Positions 15,931 through 25,069 are shown, counted from the first letter of the stretch. The stretch is DNA of 64,000 nucleotides from Streptomyces sp. NBC_00572 (GCF_026341815.1 NZ_JAPENX010000001.1:5828001-5892000); one strand, 5' to 3'. Numbers and translations: made by a program. Notes: generated by a model from the letters alone, not told the origin.

Positions 15931-18477
15931 ATGTCGATGGCGTTCGGTTCACCTTTCGGTTCGGCGGACCCGTTCAGCGACTTGCTGAACCGGTTCTTCG
16001 GAATGTCGCCGGGGTCGTCGCCCCCGGCCGTACAGCGCGTACCGATCGGGCGGCTGCTGACCGAGTCCTCGTACGAGCTCCTCAACCTGGCCACCCGCAA
16101 GGCCGACGAGGACGGAACCTCCGACCTCGACACGGAACACCTGCTGTGGGCGGCGACCCGGGTCGACCCCTCGCGCAGGCTGCTCGCCCAGGTCGGCGTG
16201 GACCCCGAGGCGCTCGCGGCCCAGCTCGACGAGGTGCTGCCCCGGGAGTCCGGCGAGCCCTCCTCGGAGCCCGGACTCACCCCGGCCGCCAAGCGCACCC
16301 TGGCCGCCGCCTACGGCCGCTCGCAGGAGGCGGGCGTGTCGTACATCGGCCCCGAGCACATCCTTGCCGCGCTCCTCGACGATGCCGACTCGGGCGCCGG
16401 CAGGCTCCTGGGCGCGGACGACCACGACGTGAAGAAGCTCCGCGGCCTCGCCGACCGGGCGACCCGACCCGACGGCGGCGCCCCGGCGGCAGGGAAGCAG
16501 CCGAAGCAGCCGGCGACGACCCTGGACGAGTTCGGCAGGGACCTGACGGACGAGGCGAAGGCGGGCAGGCTCGACCCCGTGGTCGGCCGTGCCGAGGAGA
16601 TCGAACAGACCATCGAGATCCTCTCGCGGCGCTCCAAGAACAACCCCGTGCTCATCGGCGAGCCCGGCGTCGGCAAGACCGCCATCGTGGAGGGCCTCGC
16701 CCAGCGGATCGTGGCGGGCGACGTGCCCGACACCCTGAAGGGCAAGCGGGTCGTCTCCCTCGACCTGTCGGGCCTGGTCGCCGGAGCGCAGTACCGCGGC
16801 CAGTTCGAGGAGCGCCTCAAGAAGGTCATCGAGGACGTCCAGCAGGCCGGCGGCGACATCATCCTCTTCATCGACGAACTCCACACGGTCGTCGGCGCGG
16901 GCGCGTCGGGCGAGGGCGCCATGGACGCGGGCAACATGCTCAAGCCCGCCCTCGCGCGAGGCGAGCTGCACGTCGTCGGCGCGACGACGATCGACGAGTA
17001 CCGCAAGCACATCGAGAAGGACGCCGCGCTCGAACGGCGCTTCCAGCCCGTCCTCATCCCGGAGCCCACGGTCGAGGAGACCGTGCAGATCCTCGAAGGA
17101 CTGCGGGACGCGTACGAGGCCCACCACCAGGTCCGGTTCGCCGACGGCGCCCTGACGGCGGCGGCCGAGCTCTCCGACCGGTACATCAGCGACCGCTTCC
17201 TGCCCGACAAGGCCATCGACCTGATGGACCAGGCGGGCGCGCGCGTGCGGCTGCGCAGCGCCGGCCGCTCCACCGAGGTCGTCAGCCGGGAGGACCGCCT
17301 CGGCAAGCTGCGGCGCGAGAAGGACCAGGCCGTGGCCGCCGAGCAGTTCGAGAAGGCCTCGGACATGAAGCGGCAGATCGCCGAGGTGGAGGGCGAACTG
17401 GCGGGCATCGAGGAGCGCCGTGAGGGCGTCGTCTCGGTCACCGCCGCCGACATCGCCGACATCGTCTCGCGCCGCACCGGCATCCCGGTGTCCCAGCTCA
17501 CCGCCGGCGAGAAGGAGAAGCTCCTCAAGCTGGAGGAGGAGATGCACGCCAGGATCGTCGGCCAGGACGAGGCGGTCACCGCGGTCTCCGAGGCCGTACG
17601 CCGCAACCGCGCCGGCATGGGCGACCCGAACCGCCCCGTCGGCTCGTTCCTCTTCCTCGGGCCCACGGGCGTCGGCAAGACGGAACTCGCCAAGACGCTC
17701 GCCGAGCTGCTCTTCGGCGTGGCCGACCGCATGATCCGGTTCGACATGAGCGAGTTCCAGGAGAAGCACACCGTCGCCCGGCTCGTCGGGGCGCCTCCGG
17801 GATACGTCGGCTACGAGGAGGCCGGCCAGCTCACCGAGAAGGTCCGCCGCAACCCGTACAGCGTGGTCCTCTTCGACGAGGTGGAGAAGGCGCACCCCGA
17901 CGTCTTCAACACACTGCTGCAGATCCTCGACGACGGGCGGCTCACCGACGGGCAGGGCCGCACGGTCGACTTCCGGCACTGCGTCATCATCATGACGTCC
18001 AACATCGGCGCCCACCGGATCCTCGCCCACGAGGGCGACGCGGCCGAGCTCAAGGGCGAGCTGATGGAGGATCTGCGGGGCCGGTTCCTGCCCGAGTTCC
18101 TCAACCGCATCGACGACATCATCGTCTTCCACAGCCTCACCGAGAAGGACCTGTCGGAGATCGTCGACCACCTGCTGGACCGCAGCAAGCACCGCGTGCA
18201 CGCGCAGGGCCTGACCCTGGAGGTCACCGAGGCGGCGAAGAAGCTGCTCGTGGCCCACGGCTACCAGCCGGAGTTCGGCGCCCGGCCGCTGCGGCGCACG
18301 ATCCAGACGGAGCTCGACAACCGCATCGCCTCCCTGCTGCTCGGCGGAGAAGCCGACCCGGGGGACACGATCGTCGCCGATGTCGTCGACGACTCCCTCC
18401 ACTGCACGATCCACCAGGGTGACGGCGCCGGAGCCGGCGCGACCCCCGAGACGGCCGCGGCGACCGCCACCCCCTGA
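15931..18477 (+). CDS. ClpC-type AAA+ unfoldase/chaperone (Clp family ATPase)
   Basis: 848 residues. The ATG at 15931 has GGAG five bases upstream. Clp-N repeats occupy about 35-165 (ELLNLATRKADEDGTSDLDTEHLL and YIGPEHILAALLDD). The first AAA+ module has GEPGVGKT near 243 and IDELHTVVGAG; a UVR-like segment (EQFEKASDMKRQIAEVEGEL) lies near 470 in place of the long ClpB coiled coil; the second module has GPTGVGKT near 577 and LFDEVEKAHPDVFN. The architecture is ClpC-like, with an unusual Phe/Pro-rich N-terminal leader. In Streptomyces there are usually a main ClpC plus paralogues; this shorter-linker form is probably a paralogue used under stress. A TTGAGT half-site of the HspR repeat is seen about 40 bp upstream, which is weak. 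Followed by a 55-residue gene. Confidence 0.88.
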   Translation: MSMAFGSPFGSADPFSDLLNRFFGMSPGSSPPAVQRVPIGRLLTESSYELLNLATRKADEDGTSDLDTEHLLWAATRVDPSRRLLAQVGVDPEALAAQLDEVLPRESGEPSSEPGLTPAAKRTLAAAYGRSQEAGVSYIGPEHILAALLDDADSGAGRLLGADDHDVKKLRGLADRATRPDGGAPAAGKQPKQPATTLDEFGRDLTDEAKAGRLDPVVGRAEEIEQTIEILSRRSKNNPVLIGEPGVGKTAIVEGLAQRIVAGDVPDTLKGKRVVSLDLSGLVAGAQYRGQFEERLKKVIEDVQQAGGDIILFIDELHTVVGAGASGEGAMDAGNMLKPALARGELHVVGATTIDEYRKHIEKDAALERRFQPVLIPEPTVEETVQILEGLRDAYEAHHQVRFADGALTAAAELSDRYISDRFLPDKAIDLMDQAGARVRLRSAGRSTEVVSREDRLGKLRREKDQAVAAEQFEKASDMKRQIAEVEGELAGIEERREGVVSVTAADIADIVSRRTGIPVSQLTAGEKEKLLKLEEEMHARIVGQDEAVTAVSEAVRRNRAGMGDPNRPVGSFLFLGPTGVGKTELAKTLAELLFGVADRMIRFDMSEFQEKHTVARLVGAPPGYVGYEEAGQLTEKVRRNPYSVVLFDEVEKAHPDVFNTLLQILDDGRLTDGQGRTVDFRHCVIIMTSNIGAHRILAHEGDAAELKGELMEDLRGRFLPEFLNRIDDIIVFHSLTEKDLSEIVDHLLDRSKHRVHAQGLTLEVTEAAKKLLVAHGYQPEFGARPLRRTIQTELDNRIASLLLGGEADPGDTIVADVVDDSLHCTIHQGDGAGAGATPETAAATATP

Positions 18478-18493
18478 CGGCAAGGAGTGACCG

Positions 18494-18661
18494 ATGGCCC
18501 ATCACCACCACAAGTCGAACGAACAGGTCGAGGGCGACCCCGGCACCGGCCACAGCCGCGGAATGCCCCGCCGCCCGGACGAGGACGAACTCGCGGAGCG
18601 CCTGGAGGAGGACCGCGAGGAATTGGGCCTTCGCCCGGACAGGGAAAGGCAGGCCGACTAG
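18494..18661 (+). CDS. Very small His-rich, charged protein linked to the Clp gene
   Basis: 55 residues beginning MAHHHHKSNEQVEG. An AAGGAG site lies 7 bases before the ATG at 18494, and the gene starts 16 bases after the Clp stop, so co-transcription is likely. The sequence is highly charged (acidic helix EDELAERLEEDREELGL) and looks unstructured at its N-terminus. It has no recognisable domain. By position it could be an adaptor, a substrate or a metal-binding accessory of the Clp ATPase; this is speculation. Confidence 0.65.
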   Translation: MAHHHHKSNEQVEGDPGTGHSRGMPRRPDEDELAERLEEDREELGLRPDRERQAD

Positions 18662-18730
18662 CTCAGTCCCTCGGTGCGGGACGGCAGGCCGACCAGCTCC
18701 ACGGCAAGGCCGACCGGCTCAGTCCTCGGG
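18648..18730. repeat. Three imperfect direct repeats at abutting gene ends
   Basis: Copies starting at 18648, 18683 and 18703 share GGCAGGCCGAC followed by TAGCTC, CAGCTC or CGGCTC; the first and third also share AGTCC(C)TCGG. The first copy forms the end of the small Clp-linked gene and the third the end of the LysR remnant, so local duplication has shaped both 3' ends. Confidence 0.5.
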
Positions 18731-18931
18731 CAGCCGCTCCAGAGCGGCCGCCACATCGGTGTGGCCCGCGATCTCACGGAGAGCGCGGGCCATCACCGAT
18801 CCCGGCTGCCGCGCCACGGTCACCAACCCGACCGGCACGGTCCGGGTCGGCTCGACCAGCGGCACCGCTCGCATGCCGTGCGGCGCACTCCACGGGTCTA
18901 CCGGACGGCCTCCCGCAAAGCCCATCGCCAC
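18719..18931 (-). pseudogene. Fragment of a LysR-family regulator (C-terminal part only)
   Basis: 70 codons ending at 18719. The segment PHGMRAVPLVEPTRTVPVGL followed by VTVARQPGSVMARALREIA matches the final strand-helix portion of LysR-type substrate-binding domains, in particular the PTRTVPVGLV strand and the closing helix. The helix-turn-helix and most of the effector domain are absent: the frame begins just after the stop of fdhD. It is best read as the remnant of a deleted regulator. Confidence 0.6.
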
Positions 18932-18934
18932 ACG

Positions 18935-19771
18935 TCAGGCCACGGGCAGCGGGTGCAGCCGCTCGTCGCCCGTGTACACGTTCATCGAGGACCCGCGGAG
19001 GAAGCCGACCAGGGTCAGACCGCTCTCCGCGGCGAGGTCCACCGCGAGCGAGGAGGGCGCCGAGACCGCCGCGAGCAGCGGGATCCCGGCCATCACCGCC
19101 TTCTGCACCAGTTCGAACGAAGCCCGGCCGCTCACCATCAGGACCGACCCGCGCAGCGGCAGAAGGCTCTCCCGCAGGGCGTGGCCGACGACCTTGTCCA
19201 CGGCGTTGTGCCGGCCGACGTCCTCCCGCAGGCACAGCAGCTCGCCCTCGGCCGTGAACAGCCCGGCGGCGTGCAGACCGCCCGTGCTGTCGAACACCCG
19301 CTGGGCCGCCCGCAGCCGGTCCGGGAGGGTCGCCAGGACGTCCGTCCCGATCCGCAGCGGGTCCTCGGAGACCGTCCAGGCGGCCGTCGTGCGCACCGCG
19401 TCCAGACTGGCCTTGCCGCACAGTCCGCACGAGGACGTCGTGTAGAAGTTCCGCTCAAGAGAGGCGTCGGGGGCGGCCACGCCAGGCGCCAGACCGACGT
19501 CGACCACGTTGTACGTGTTGCCTCCGTCGGCCGTCGCGCCCGCGCAGTAGCGGATGCCGGCCACGTCCTCGGCGGTGTGCACCACGCCCTCGCTCACCAG
19601 GAAGCCGACCGCGAGGTCGAAGTCGTCGCCCGGGGTCCGCATCGTCACCGTCAGCGGGCGTCCGCCGACCCGGATCTCCATCGGCTCCTCGGCGGCCAGG
19701 GTGTCCGGGCGGTAGGAGGAGTCCCCCTCGCGCACGCGCAGGACGCGCCGCCGTACGGTCACTCGTCCCAT
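18935..19771 (-). CDS. fdhD: Formate dehydrogenase accessory sulfurtransferase FdhD
   Basis: 278 residues. The ATG at 19771 has a GAGGAGAGGA site just upstream. FdhD carries sulfur from a cysteine desulfurase to the molybdenum cofactor of formate-dehydrogenase-type enzymes. Diagnostic features are the CxxC in TTSSCGLCGKAS (about 130-140), the GRHNAVDKVVG segment and VSGRASFELVQKAVMAGIP. It lies directly downstream of the molybdopterin oxidoreductase gene on the same strand, exactly the partner it would serve. Confidence 0.95.
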   Translation of the reverse strand: MGRVTVRRRVLRVREGDSSYRPDTLAAEEPMEIRVGGRPLTVTMRTPGDDFDLAVGFLVSEGVVHTAEDVAGIRYCAGATADGGNTYNVVDVGLAPGVAAPDASLERNFYTTSSCGLCGKASLDAVRTTAAWTVSEDPLRIGTDVLATLPDRLRAAQRVFDSTGGLHAAGLFTAEGELLCLREDVGRHNAVDKVVGHALRESLLPLRGSVLMVSGRASFELVQKAVMAGIPLLAAVSAPSSLAVDLAAESGLTLVGFLRGSSMNVYTGDERLHPLPVA

Positions 19772-19997
19772 GGTCGGTTCCTCTCCTCGGAGCGCCGCTC
19801 CGACGCTGTGGTGTGATCGCGCCGTTCCGGGCGGCCTCGTACGACTGTGCCATGAGGCGCGTTCGAGGCGGACGACGACTCCCACGTCCACGGTGTCACG
19901 GGCGGCGAGGCAGGGCTCCGGCGGGTCGGCGGGGTGCACCAGGACGAACCGGCCGACGTCGTGGTGCCCCGGCAGCGGTCGTTCGGCCGCGCCCTCG
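19772..19997 (-). other. 226-bp gap between the FdhF-like gene and fdhD with an open frame
   Basis: The frame of fdhD stays open upstream through this gap (DVGRFVLVHPADPPEPCLAA is readable) with codon bias like a gene, and a GTG at 19939 could in principle begin a 334-residue FdhD. The strong ribosome binding site at 19771 argues against that. It may be a relic of a small gene once located between the two. Confidence 0.3.
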
Positions 19998-22322
19998 TCA
20001 GGTGGCGGCCGGTTCGATCGTCACCTTCACGTGCTTCATGATCGGCTGGTCGCTCTGCGTGCTGTAGTCGACCAGCGCGCACAGCACGTTCATCTCGGGC
20101 ATGTAGCCGGCCGCGCAGCCCCGGGGGATGTCGTACGGAATCGCGAGGTAGCCGTTCAGGTGCCGCCGGCTGCCGTCCTTCGCGGTGCTCGTGATGTCGA
20201 CGGGTCCCATGTCGTCGATCCCGCGTTCGCGCATGTCGGCCCGGTTCATGAAGACGAGCGTGCGCAGGTTCTTGATGCCGCGGTAGCGGTCGTTGTCCGA
20301 GTAGATGGTGGTGTTCCACTGGTCGTGGGACCGCATGGTGCCCAGGGCCAGCATGCCCGGCTCGGGCACGACGTCGGGCAGCGGGGCGCTGGAGAACTCG
20401 GCGCGCCCGGACGGGGTGAGGAAGACCAGTTCGCGGGCCGGCTGCTTGATGCGGAAGCCGAGCGGGAGGCGGACCCGCCGGTTGAAGTCCTCGAAGCCGT
20501 CGAGGGCCTTGGCCATGGTGTCCCGGATGCGGTCGTAGTCCTCGATGTACCACTCCCAGGGCGTGGCGCTGTCGGGGAGCGCGGCACGGGCCATGCCGGC
20601 GACGACGGCCGGTTCGGACAGCAGCTGCGAGGACGCCGGGCGCTTCATGCCGACCGACAGGTGGACCATGCTCATCGAGTCCTCGACAGAGGTGCTCTGG
20701 ACGCCCTTGCGCTGGTGGTCCTTCTCGGTCCGGCCGAGGCAGGGGAGGATGAGGGCCTGCTCGCCGTGGACGATGTGGCTGCGGTTCAGCTTGGTGCTGA
20801 CCTGGACGGTGAGGTCGCAGGTGCGCAGCGCCGCGTAGGTGAGCGGGGTGTCGGGTGCGGCGAGGGCGAAGTTGCCGCCCATGCCGACGAACACCTTGAT
20901 CTCGCCGCGCCGCATCGCCTCGATGGTGCGGACGGTGTCCAGGCCGTGCTCGCGCGGCGGCTCGATCTCGCAGACCTCGGCGAGACGGTCGAGGAACGCG
21001 TCGCTGGGGCGGTGGTCGATGCCGCAGGTGCGGTTGCCCTGGACGTTGCTGTGCCCGCGTACGGGGGAGGGTCCCGCGCCCTCGCGCCCCAGGTTGCCCC
21101 GGAGCAGCAGCAGGTTGACGATCTCCCGGACGGTGTCGACGCCGTGCTCGTGCTGGGTGAGACCCAGACACCAGCTGACGATGGAGCGGTCGGCCTCGCC
21201 GTACACCTGCGCGGCCTTGAGGATGTCGGCGCGGCTCAGCCCGGACTGGCGCTCGATCTCCTCCCACGGCGTGCCCTCGCACAGGGCGCGGTACTCGTCG
21301 AAGCCGGAGGTGTGGCGGTCGACGAACTCCTGGTCGAGGGCCTTGGGGTCGGTCGCGGACCGCTCCAGGATCGCCTTGGCCATGCCGCGGATGAGCGCCA
21401 TGTCGCCGCCGATGCGCGGCTGGAGGTTGAGGGTGCTGGTCTTCGTCGTCTTGAAGAGCGCCATGTCCGTGAAGTCGTGCGGGACGATGGTGCGGGTCGC
21501 GGCTGCCTCGACGAGCGGGTTGACGTGCACGATCTGGGCGCCGCGGTGGTAGGCCTCGGCGAGGGCGGTGAGCATCCGGGGCGCGTTGGAGGCGGCGTTC
21601 ACCCCGAAGATGAACAGCGCGTCGGCGGTCTCCCAGTCCTTGAGGTCGACGGTGCCCTTGCCCGTGCCCAGGGAGTCCTGGAGGGCTCGGCCGCTGGCCT
21701 CGTGACACATGTTGGAGCAGTCGGGCAGGTTGTTGGTGCCCAGCTCGCGGGCCATCAGCTGGTAGAGGAAGGTGGCCTCGTTGCCGAGCCGTCCCGAGGT
21801 GTAGAACGATGCCTGGTTGGGGTCGTCGAGGCCGCGCAGGGCTCGGCCGACCACCTCGAACGCGTCCTTCCAGGTGATCGGGACGTAGTGGTCCGACTCC
21901 GGGTCGTAGACCATCGGCTCGGTCAGCCGGCCCTCGTTCTCCAGGTCGTAGTCGGTCCACTCGGCGAGCTCGGACACCGAGTGCGCGGCGAAGAACTCCC
22001 TGCCGACGCGCTTACGGGTCATCTCCCAGGTGACGTGCTTGATCCCGTTCTCGCAGATGTCCAGGTGCAGGCCCTTGGTGTCGTCGGGCCACGCGCAGCC
22101 GGGACAGTCGAAACCGGTGTTCTCGTGGTTCATCCGCATGATCGCGCGAGGGCCGTCCACCAGCGCTCCCTCGCGTACGAGGAAGTTGGTCACGCTCTTG
22201 GCGGCGCCCCAGCCCGCGGCGGGGTGGTGGTACGGGTGGAACTCGGGGTCGCCCTCGGGTGTCGGGCCCACCCGGGGCTCCAGGGGGTCCTGTGCGCCGG
22301 CTGCTTCCTGGTCGGTGCTCAA
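19998..22322 (-). CDS. FdhF/YdeP-family molybdopterin-dependent oxidoreductase
   Basis: 774 residues. The N-terminal Cys pair in FDCPGCAWPDD (about 72) and the overall plan match the YdeP-like branch of formate-dehydrogenase-H-related enzymes. Mo-bis(molybdopterin guanine dinucleotide) binding motifs include FYTSGRLGNEATFLYQLMAR, SNMCHEASG, VNAASNAPRMLTAL and the late MRSHDQWNTTIYSDNDRYRG. The YdeP branch has no selenocysteine; its physiological substrate is not settled, with roles in acid resistance or formate oxidation proposed. The downstream fdhD gene supplies cofactor sulfuration. The upstream 200 bp separates it from the divergent DyP gene. Confidence 0.9.
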   Translation of the reverse strand: MSTDQEAAGAQDPLEPRVGPTPEGDPEFHPYHHPAAGWGAAKSVTNFLVREGALVDGPRAIMRMNHENTGFDCPGCAWPDDTKGLHLDICENGIKHVTWEMTRKRVGREFFAAHSVSELAEWTDYDLENEGRLTEPMVYDPESDHYVPITWKDAFEVVGRALRGLDDPNQASFYTSGRLGNEATFLYQLMARELGTNNLPDCSNMCHEASGRALQDSLGTGKGTVDLKDWETADALFIFGVNAASNAPRMLTALAEAYHRGAQIVHVNPLVEAAATRTIVPHDFTDMALFKTTKTSTLNLQPRIGGDMALIRGMAKAILERSATDPKALDQEFVDRHTSGFDEYRALCEGTPWEEIERQSGLSRADILKAAQVYGEADRSIVSWCLGLTQHEHGVDTVREIVNLLLLRGNLGREGAGPSPVRGHSNVQGNRTCGIDHRPSDAFLDRLAEVCEIEPPREHGLDTVRTIEAMRRGEIKVFVGMGGNFALAAPDTPLTYAALRTCDLTVQVSTKLNRSHIVHGEQALILPCLGRTEKDHQRKGVQSTSVEDSMSMVHLSVGMKRPASSQLLSEPAVVAGMARAALPDSATPWEWYIEDYDRIRDTMAKALDGFEDFNRRVRLPLGFRIKQPARELVFLTPSGRAEFSSAPLPDVVPEPGMLALGTMRSHDQWNTTIYSDNDRYRGIKNLRTLVFMNRADMRERGIDDMGPVDITSTAKDGSRRHLNGYLAIPYDIPRGCAAGYMPEMNVLCALVDYSTQSDQPIMKHVKVTIEPAAT

Positions 22323-22522
22323 GGCAGTTCACCCTTTCACCTGCGGATATATGGGGCGCGACGGAACGAAAGGGCGCCCCTTGGGCAGGCTATGCCCGCC
22401 GGATCACGGGTGCCACTCGATCCCCGGAAGGCCGTACGGGCTGCGCACCGGATCATGCGCGCCTACGCTGACGCTGTCGTTTTCATGCCTTTTGCAGGTC
22501 ATTGTCTTTCGGCGGGAGTCCC

Positions 22523-23509
22523 ATGGTCGTCGTACAACCCGTCGTCGCCCCGCCCTCCCGGGCGGGCGTGTTCCTCGTGGCCACCGTCAACCCCGGCGGT
22601 GAGAGCACGGTGCGGGAGGCGCTCCAGGAGCTGACCGGCCTGATCCGGTCGGTGTCCTTCCGTTCCCCCGAATCCGCCCTCAGCTGCGTCGCCGGGATCG
22701 GCTCCGACGGCTGGGACCGGCTCGTCGGCGGCCCGCGCCCCCGGGAGCTCCACCCGTTCCCGGCGCTCCGAGGCCCCCGCCACCGCGCCCCGGCCACCCC
22801 CGGTGACCTGCTGTTCCACGTACGGGCCCGGCGCATGGACCTCTGCTTCGAACTGGCCCGGCTGATCGTGGAGAGCCTGGGTGCCGCGGTGACTGTCGTC
22901 GACGAGGTGCACGGTTTCACGTACTTCGACGAGCGCGACCTCCTCGGCTTCGTCGACGGCAGCGAGAATCCCGGGGGCCAGGTGGCGGCCGCGGCGGTCC
23001 ACATCGGCGACGAGGATCCCGGGTTCCGCGGCGGCAGCTACGTCATCGTGCAGAAGTACCTGCACGAGATGCCGGCCTGGGACGCGCTCACCGTCGAACA
23101 ACAGGAGCACGTCATCGGCCGAGGCAAAGCGTCCAACGTCGAGATGCCCGACGACGTCAAACCGGCGAACTCGCACGTCGCGCTGAACACGATCGTCGAC
23201 GAGGACGGCGTCACCCGGCAGATCTTCCGCGCGAACATGCCGTTCGGGCGGATCGGCGGCGGAGAGTTCGGCACGTACTTCATCGGCTACGCGCGCACGC
23301 CCGCCGTCACCGAACGCATGCTGCGCAACATGTTCCTCGGGGACCCCCCGGGCAACACGGACCGCATCCTCGACTTCTCCCGTGCCGTGACCGGCGGCCT
23401 CTTCTTCGTACCGAGCGCCGACCTCCTCGACGACCTGCCCGCCGCGCCGCCGGAAGCCGCCGCCCGCCAGGGAGACTCCCTGGGCATCGGCGGCCTGAAA
23501 GGAGCCTGA
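22523..23509 (+). CDS. Dyp-type peroxidase, encapsulin cargo
   Basis: 328 residues. The ATG at 22523 follows GGGAG. The haem-peroxidase motif GFVDGSENP is at about residue 143 and the proximal haem His (NSHVALN) at about 218, with FRANMPFG and GTYFIGYARTP typical of the class B DyP group. The last residues, GDSLGIGGLKGA, match the known targeting peptide (consensus-like SLGIGSLK) that docks cargo inside family 1 encapsulins. The encapsulin gene follows after 6 bases, so the enzyme is almost certainly packaged. DyP enzymes oxidise dyes, lignin-type phenols and other substrates with peroxide. Confidence 0.95.
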   Translation: MVVVQPVVAPPSRAGVFLVATVNPGGESTVREALQELTGLIRSVSFRSPESALSCVAGIGSDGWDRLVGGPRPRELHPFPALRGPRHRAPATPGDLLFHVRARRMDLCFELARLIVESLGAAVTVVDEVHGFTYFDERDLLGFVDGSENPGGQVAAAAVHIGDEDPGFRGGSYVIVQKYLHEMPAWDALTVEQQEHVIGRGKASNVEMPDDVKPANSHVALNTIVDEDGVTRQIFRANMPFGRIGGGEFGTYFIGYARTPAVTERMLRNMFLGDPPGNTDRILDFSRAVTGGLFFVPSADLLDDLPAAPPEAAARQGDSLGIGGLKGA

Positions 23510-23515
23510 CAGCCC

Positions 23516-24373
23516 ATGACGACCCCCGACGCCCCGACCCCCGGTGCCCCGACGGACGCGTACCACGGAGCCGACACGAACAACCTGCACCGCGAACTCG
23601 CCCCGATCACCCCGGCGGCCTGGGCCGAGATCGAGGAGGAGGCCCGTCGCACCTTCCGGCGCAACGTCGCCGGCCGCCGCGTCGTCGACGTCCCCGACCC
23701 CGGAGGCCCCGGACTCGCCGCCGTCGGCACGGGACACCTCACCGACATGAGCGCACCCGCCCCCGGCGTCACCGCCCGCCTGCGCGAGGCGAAACCCCTG
23801 GTCGAACTCAGGGTGCCGTTCACCGTCGACCGGGCCGCCGTCGACGACGTCGAGCGCGGCTCGAAGGACTCCGACTGGCAACCCGTCAAGGACGCCGCGC
23901 GCGCCATGGCGTTCGTCGAGGACCGGACGATCTTCGACGGGTACGAGGCGGCCGGCGTCGACGGACTGCGCGCCAGGTCCTCGAACCCGGTCGTCCGGCT
24001 GCCCGCCGAACCGCGCGACTACCCCGACGCGGTGAGCAGGGCGCTCACCGCGCTGCGCCTCGCCGGTGTCGACGGCCCGTACGCGCTGCTCCTCGGCGCC
24101 GACGAGTACCGGGCGGTCAGCGAGACCTCCGACCACGGCTACCCGATCGCGGCGCACCTCGGCCGGATGCTCGACGGTTCCCCGATCTGGGCGCCGGCAC
24201 TCAGCGGCGGCTTCGTCCTGTCCACCCGCGGCGGCGACTTCGAGCTGTTCCTCGGCCAGGACCTGGCGATCGGCTACACGGGGCACGACGCGAACAGCGT
24301 CCAGCTCTACTTCCAGGAGACGCTGACCTTCCGCACGTACACGGACGAGGCCGTCGTCGTCCTCGAAGCCTGA
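23516..24373 (+). CDS. Family 1 encapsulin shell protein (linocin M18-like)
   Basis: 285 residues with the HK97-like fold. The conserved family start NNLHRELAPITPAAWAEIEEEA appears at about residue 22, followed by RTFRRNVAGRRVVDVPDPGG, the E-loop region, WQPVKDAARAMAFVEDRTIFDG, and the C-terminal LYFQETLTFRTY. Family members normally begin within a residue or two of NNLHRELAP; here a Pro/Thr/Asp-rich extension of about 20 residues precedes it, with no later start codon available. In this family the N-terminal helix lines the interior, so the extension might face cargo. It forms an operon with the DyP cargo gene. Confidence 0.95.
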   Translation: MTTPDAPTPGAPTDAYHGADTNNLHRELAPITPAAWAEIEEEARRTFRRNVAGRRVVDVPDPGGPGLAAVGTGHLTDMSAPAPGVTARLREAKPLVELRVPFTVDRAAVDDVERGSKDSDWQPVKDAARAMAFVEDRTIFDGYEAAGVDGLRARSSNPVVRLPAEPRDYPDAVSRALTALRLAGVDGPYALLLGADEYRAVSETSDHGYPIAAHLGRMLDGSPIWAPALSGGFVLSTRGGDFELFLGQDLAIGYTGHDANSVQLYFQETLTFRTYTDEAVVVLEA

Positions 24374-24406
24374 GAGCCGGAGCTGCGGGGAACCCTTGAG
24401 GCCGCC

Positions 24407-25042
24407 ATGAACAACAGGTTGCTGCTCGCCGCCGTACCCCGGCTCGTCCTCTCGGCGGCGGTCGCGGCGGCGGCGGGAGCCGTGGTCGGTGCCTTCACCC
24501 ACGCACCCCTCGGCGTGCTCTCCGGGATCGCCGTGGGGGAGACGCTCTTCGTCGTGTCCGGGTGGATCGCCCTGTGGCCGATGGACGCCACCACCACCCA
24601 TCGCAACGTACGCCGCGAGGAGTTCCGGCCCGTCGTCGAGGAACTGGCCGTCGTCGGGACGGCCGTGTGCGGACTCGTCGGCATCGTGGTGCTGCTCCTG
24701 GTCGGCAAGTCCGACCTGAGCCACGCCGCCGCGGCGACCGCCCTCGCCGGAGTGTTCATGGCCTGGGCGGCCCTGCACCTGATGTACGCCACCCGGTACG
24801 CGTACATCTACTACGAGAACCCCGGCGGCGGGATCGACTTCAACTCCCGGGAACCGCCCCGGTACAGCGACTTCCTCTACTTCAGCTACAACCTCGGCAT
24901 GACCTACCAGGTCTCCGACACCGACGTCTCCAGCACCACGATCCGCTCGGTCGCCCTCCGTCACTGTCTGCTGTCGTACGTGTTCGGCGCCAGTATCCTG
25001 GCCACCACCATCAACCTCGTCACGGGAATCGTCACGGGCTGA
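24407..25042 (+). CDS. DUF1345 integral membrane protein
   Basis: 211 residues with five or so hydrophobic helices. The motif HLMYATRYAYIYY, followed by DFLYFSYNLGMTYQVSDTDVSS, is diagnostic of the DUF1345 family, whose function is unknown. The first segment could be mistaken for a signal peptide but is more likely the first membrane helix. It begins 33 bases after the encapsulin stop and is probably in the same transcript. Confidence 0.88.
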   Translation: MNNRLLLAAVPRLVLSAAVAAAAGAVVGAFTHAPLGVLSGIAVGETLFVVSGWIALWPMDATTTHRNVRREEFRPVVEELAVVGTAVCGLVGIVVLLLVGKSDLSHAAAATALAGVFMAWAALHLMYATRYAYIYYENPGGGIDFNSREPPRYSDFLYFSYNLGMTYQVSDTDVSSTTIRSVALRHCLLSYVFGASILATTINLVTGIVTG

Positions 25043-25069
25043 GGAAGGCCCGGGTGTGGAGACCGCCTC

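Noticed and set aside
19770..22634. 954-codon plus-strand frame opposite the molybdo-enzyme
   Set aside because: Shadow of the fdhF-like gene; no recognisable domain and poor amino acid composition.
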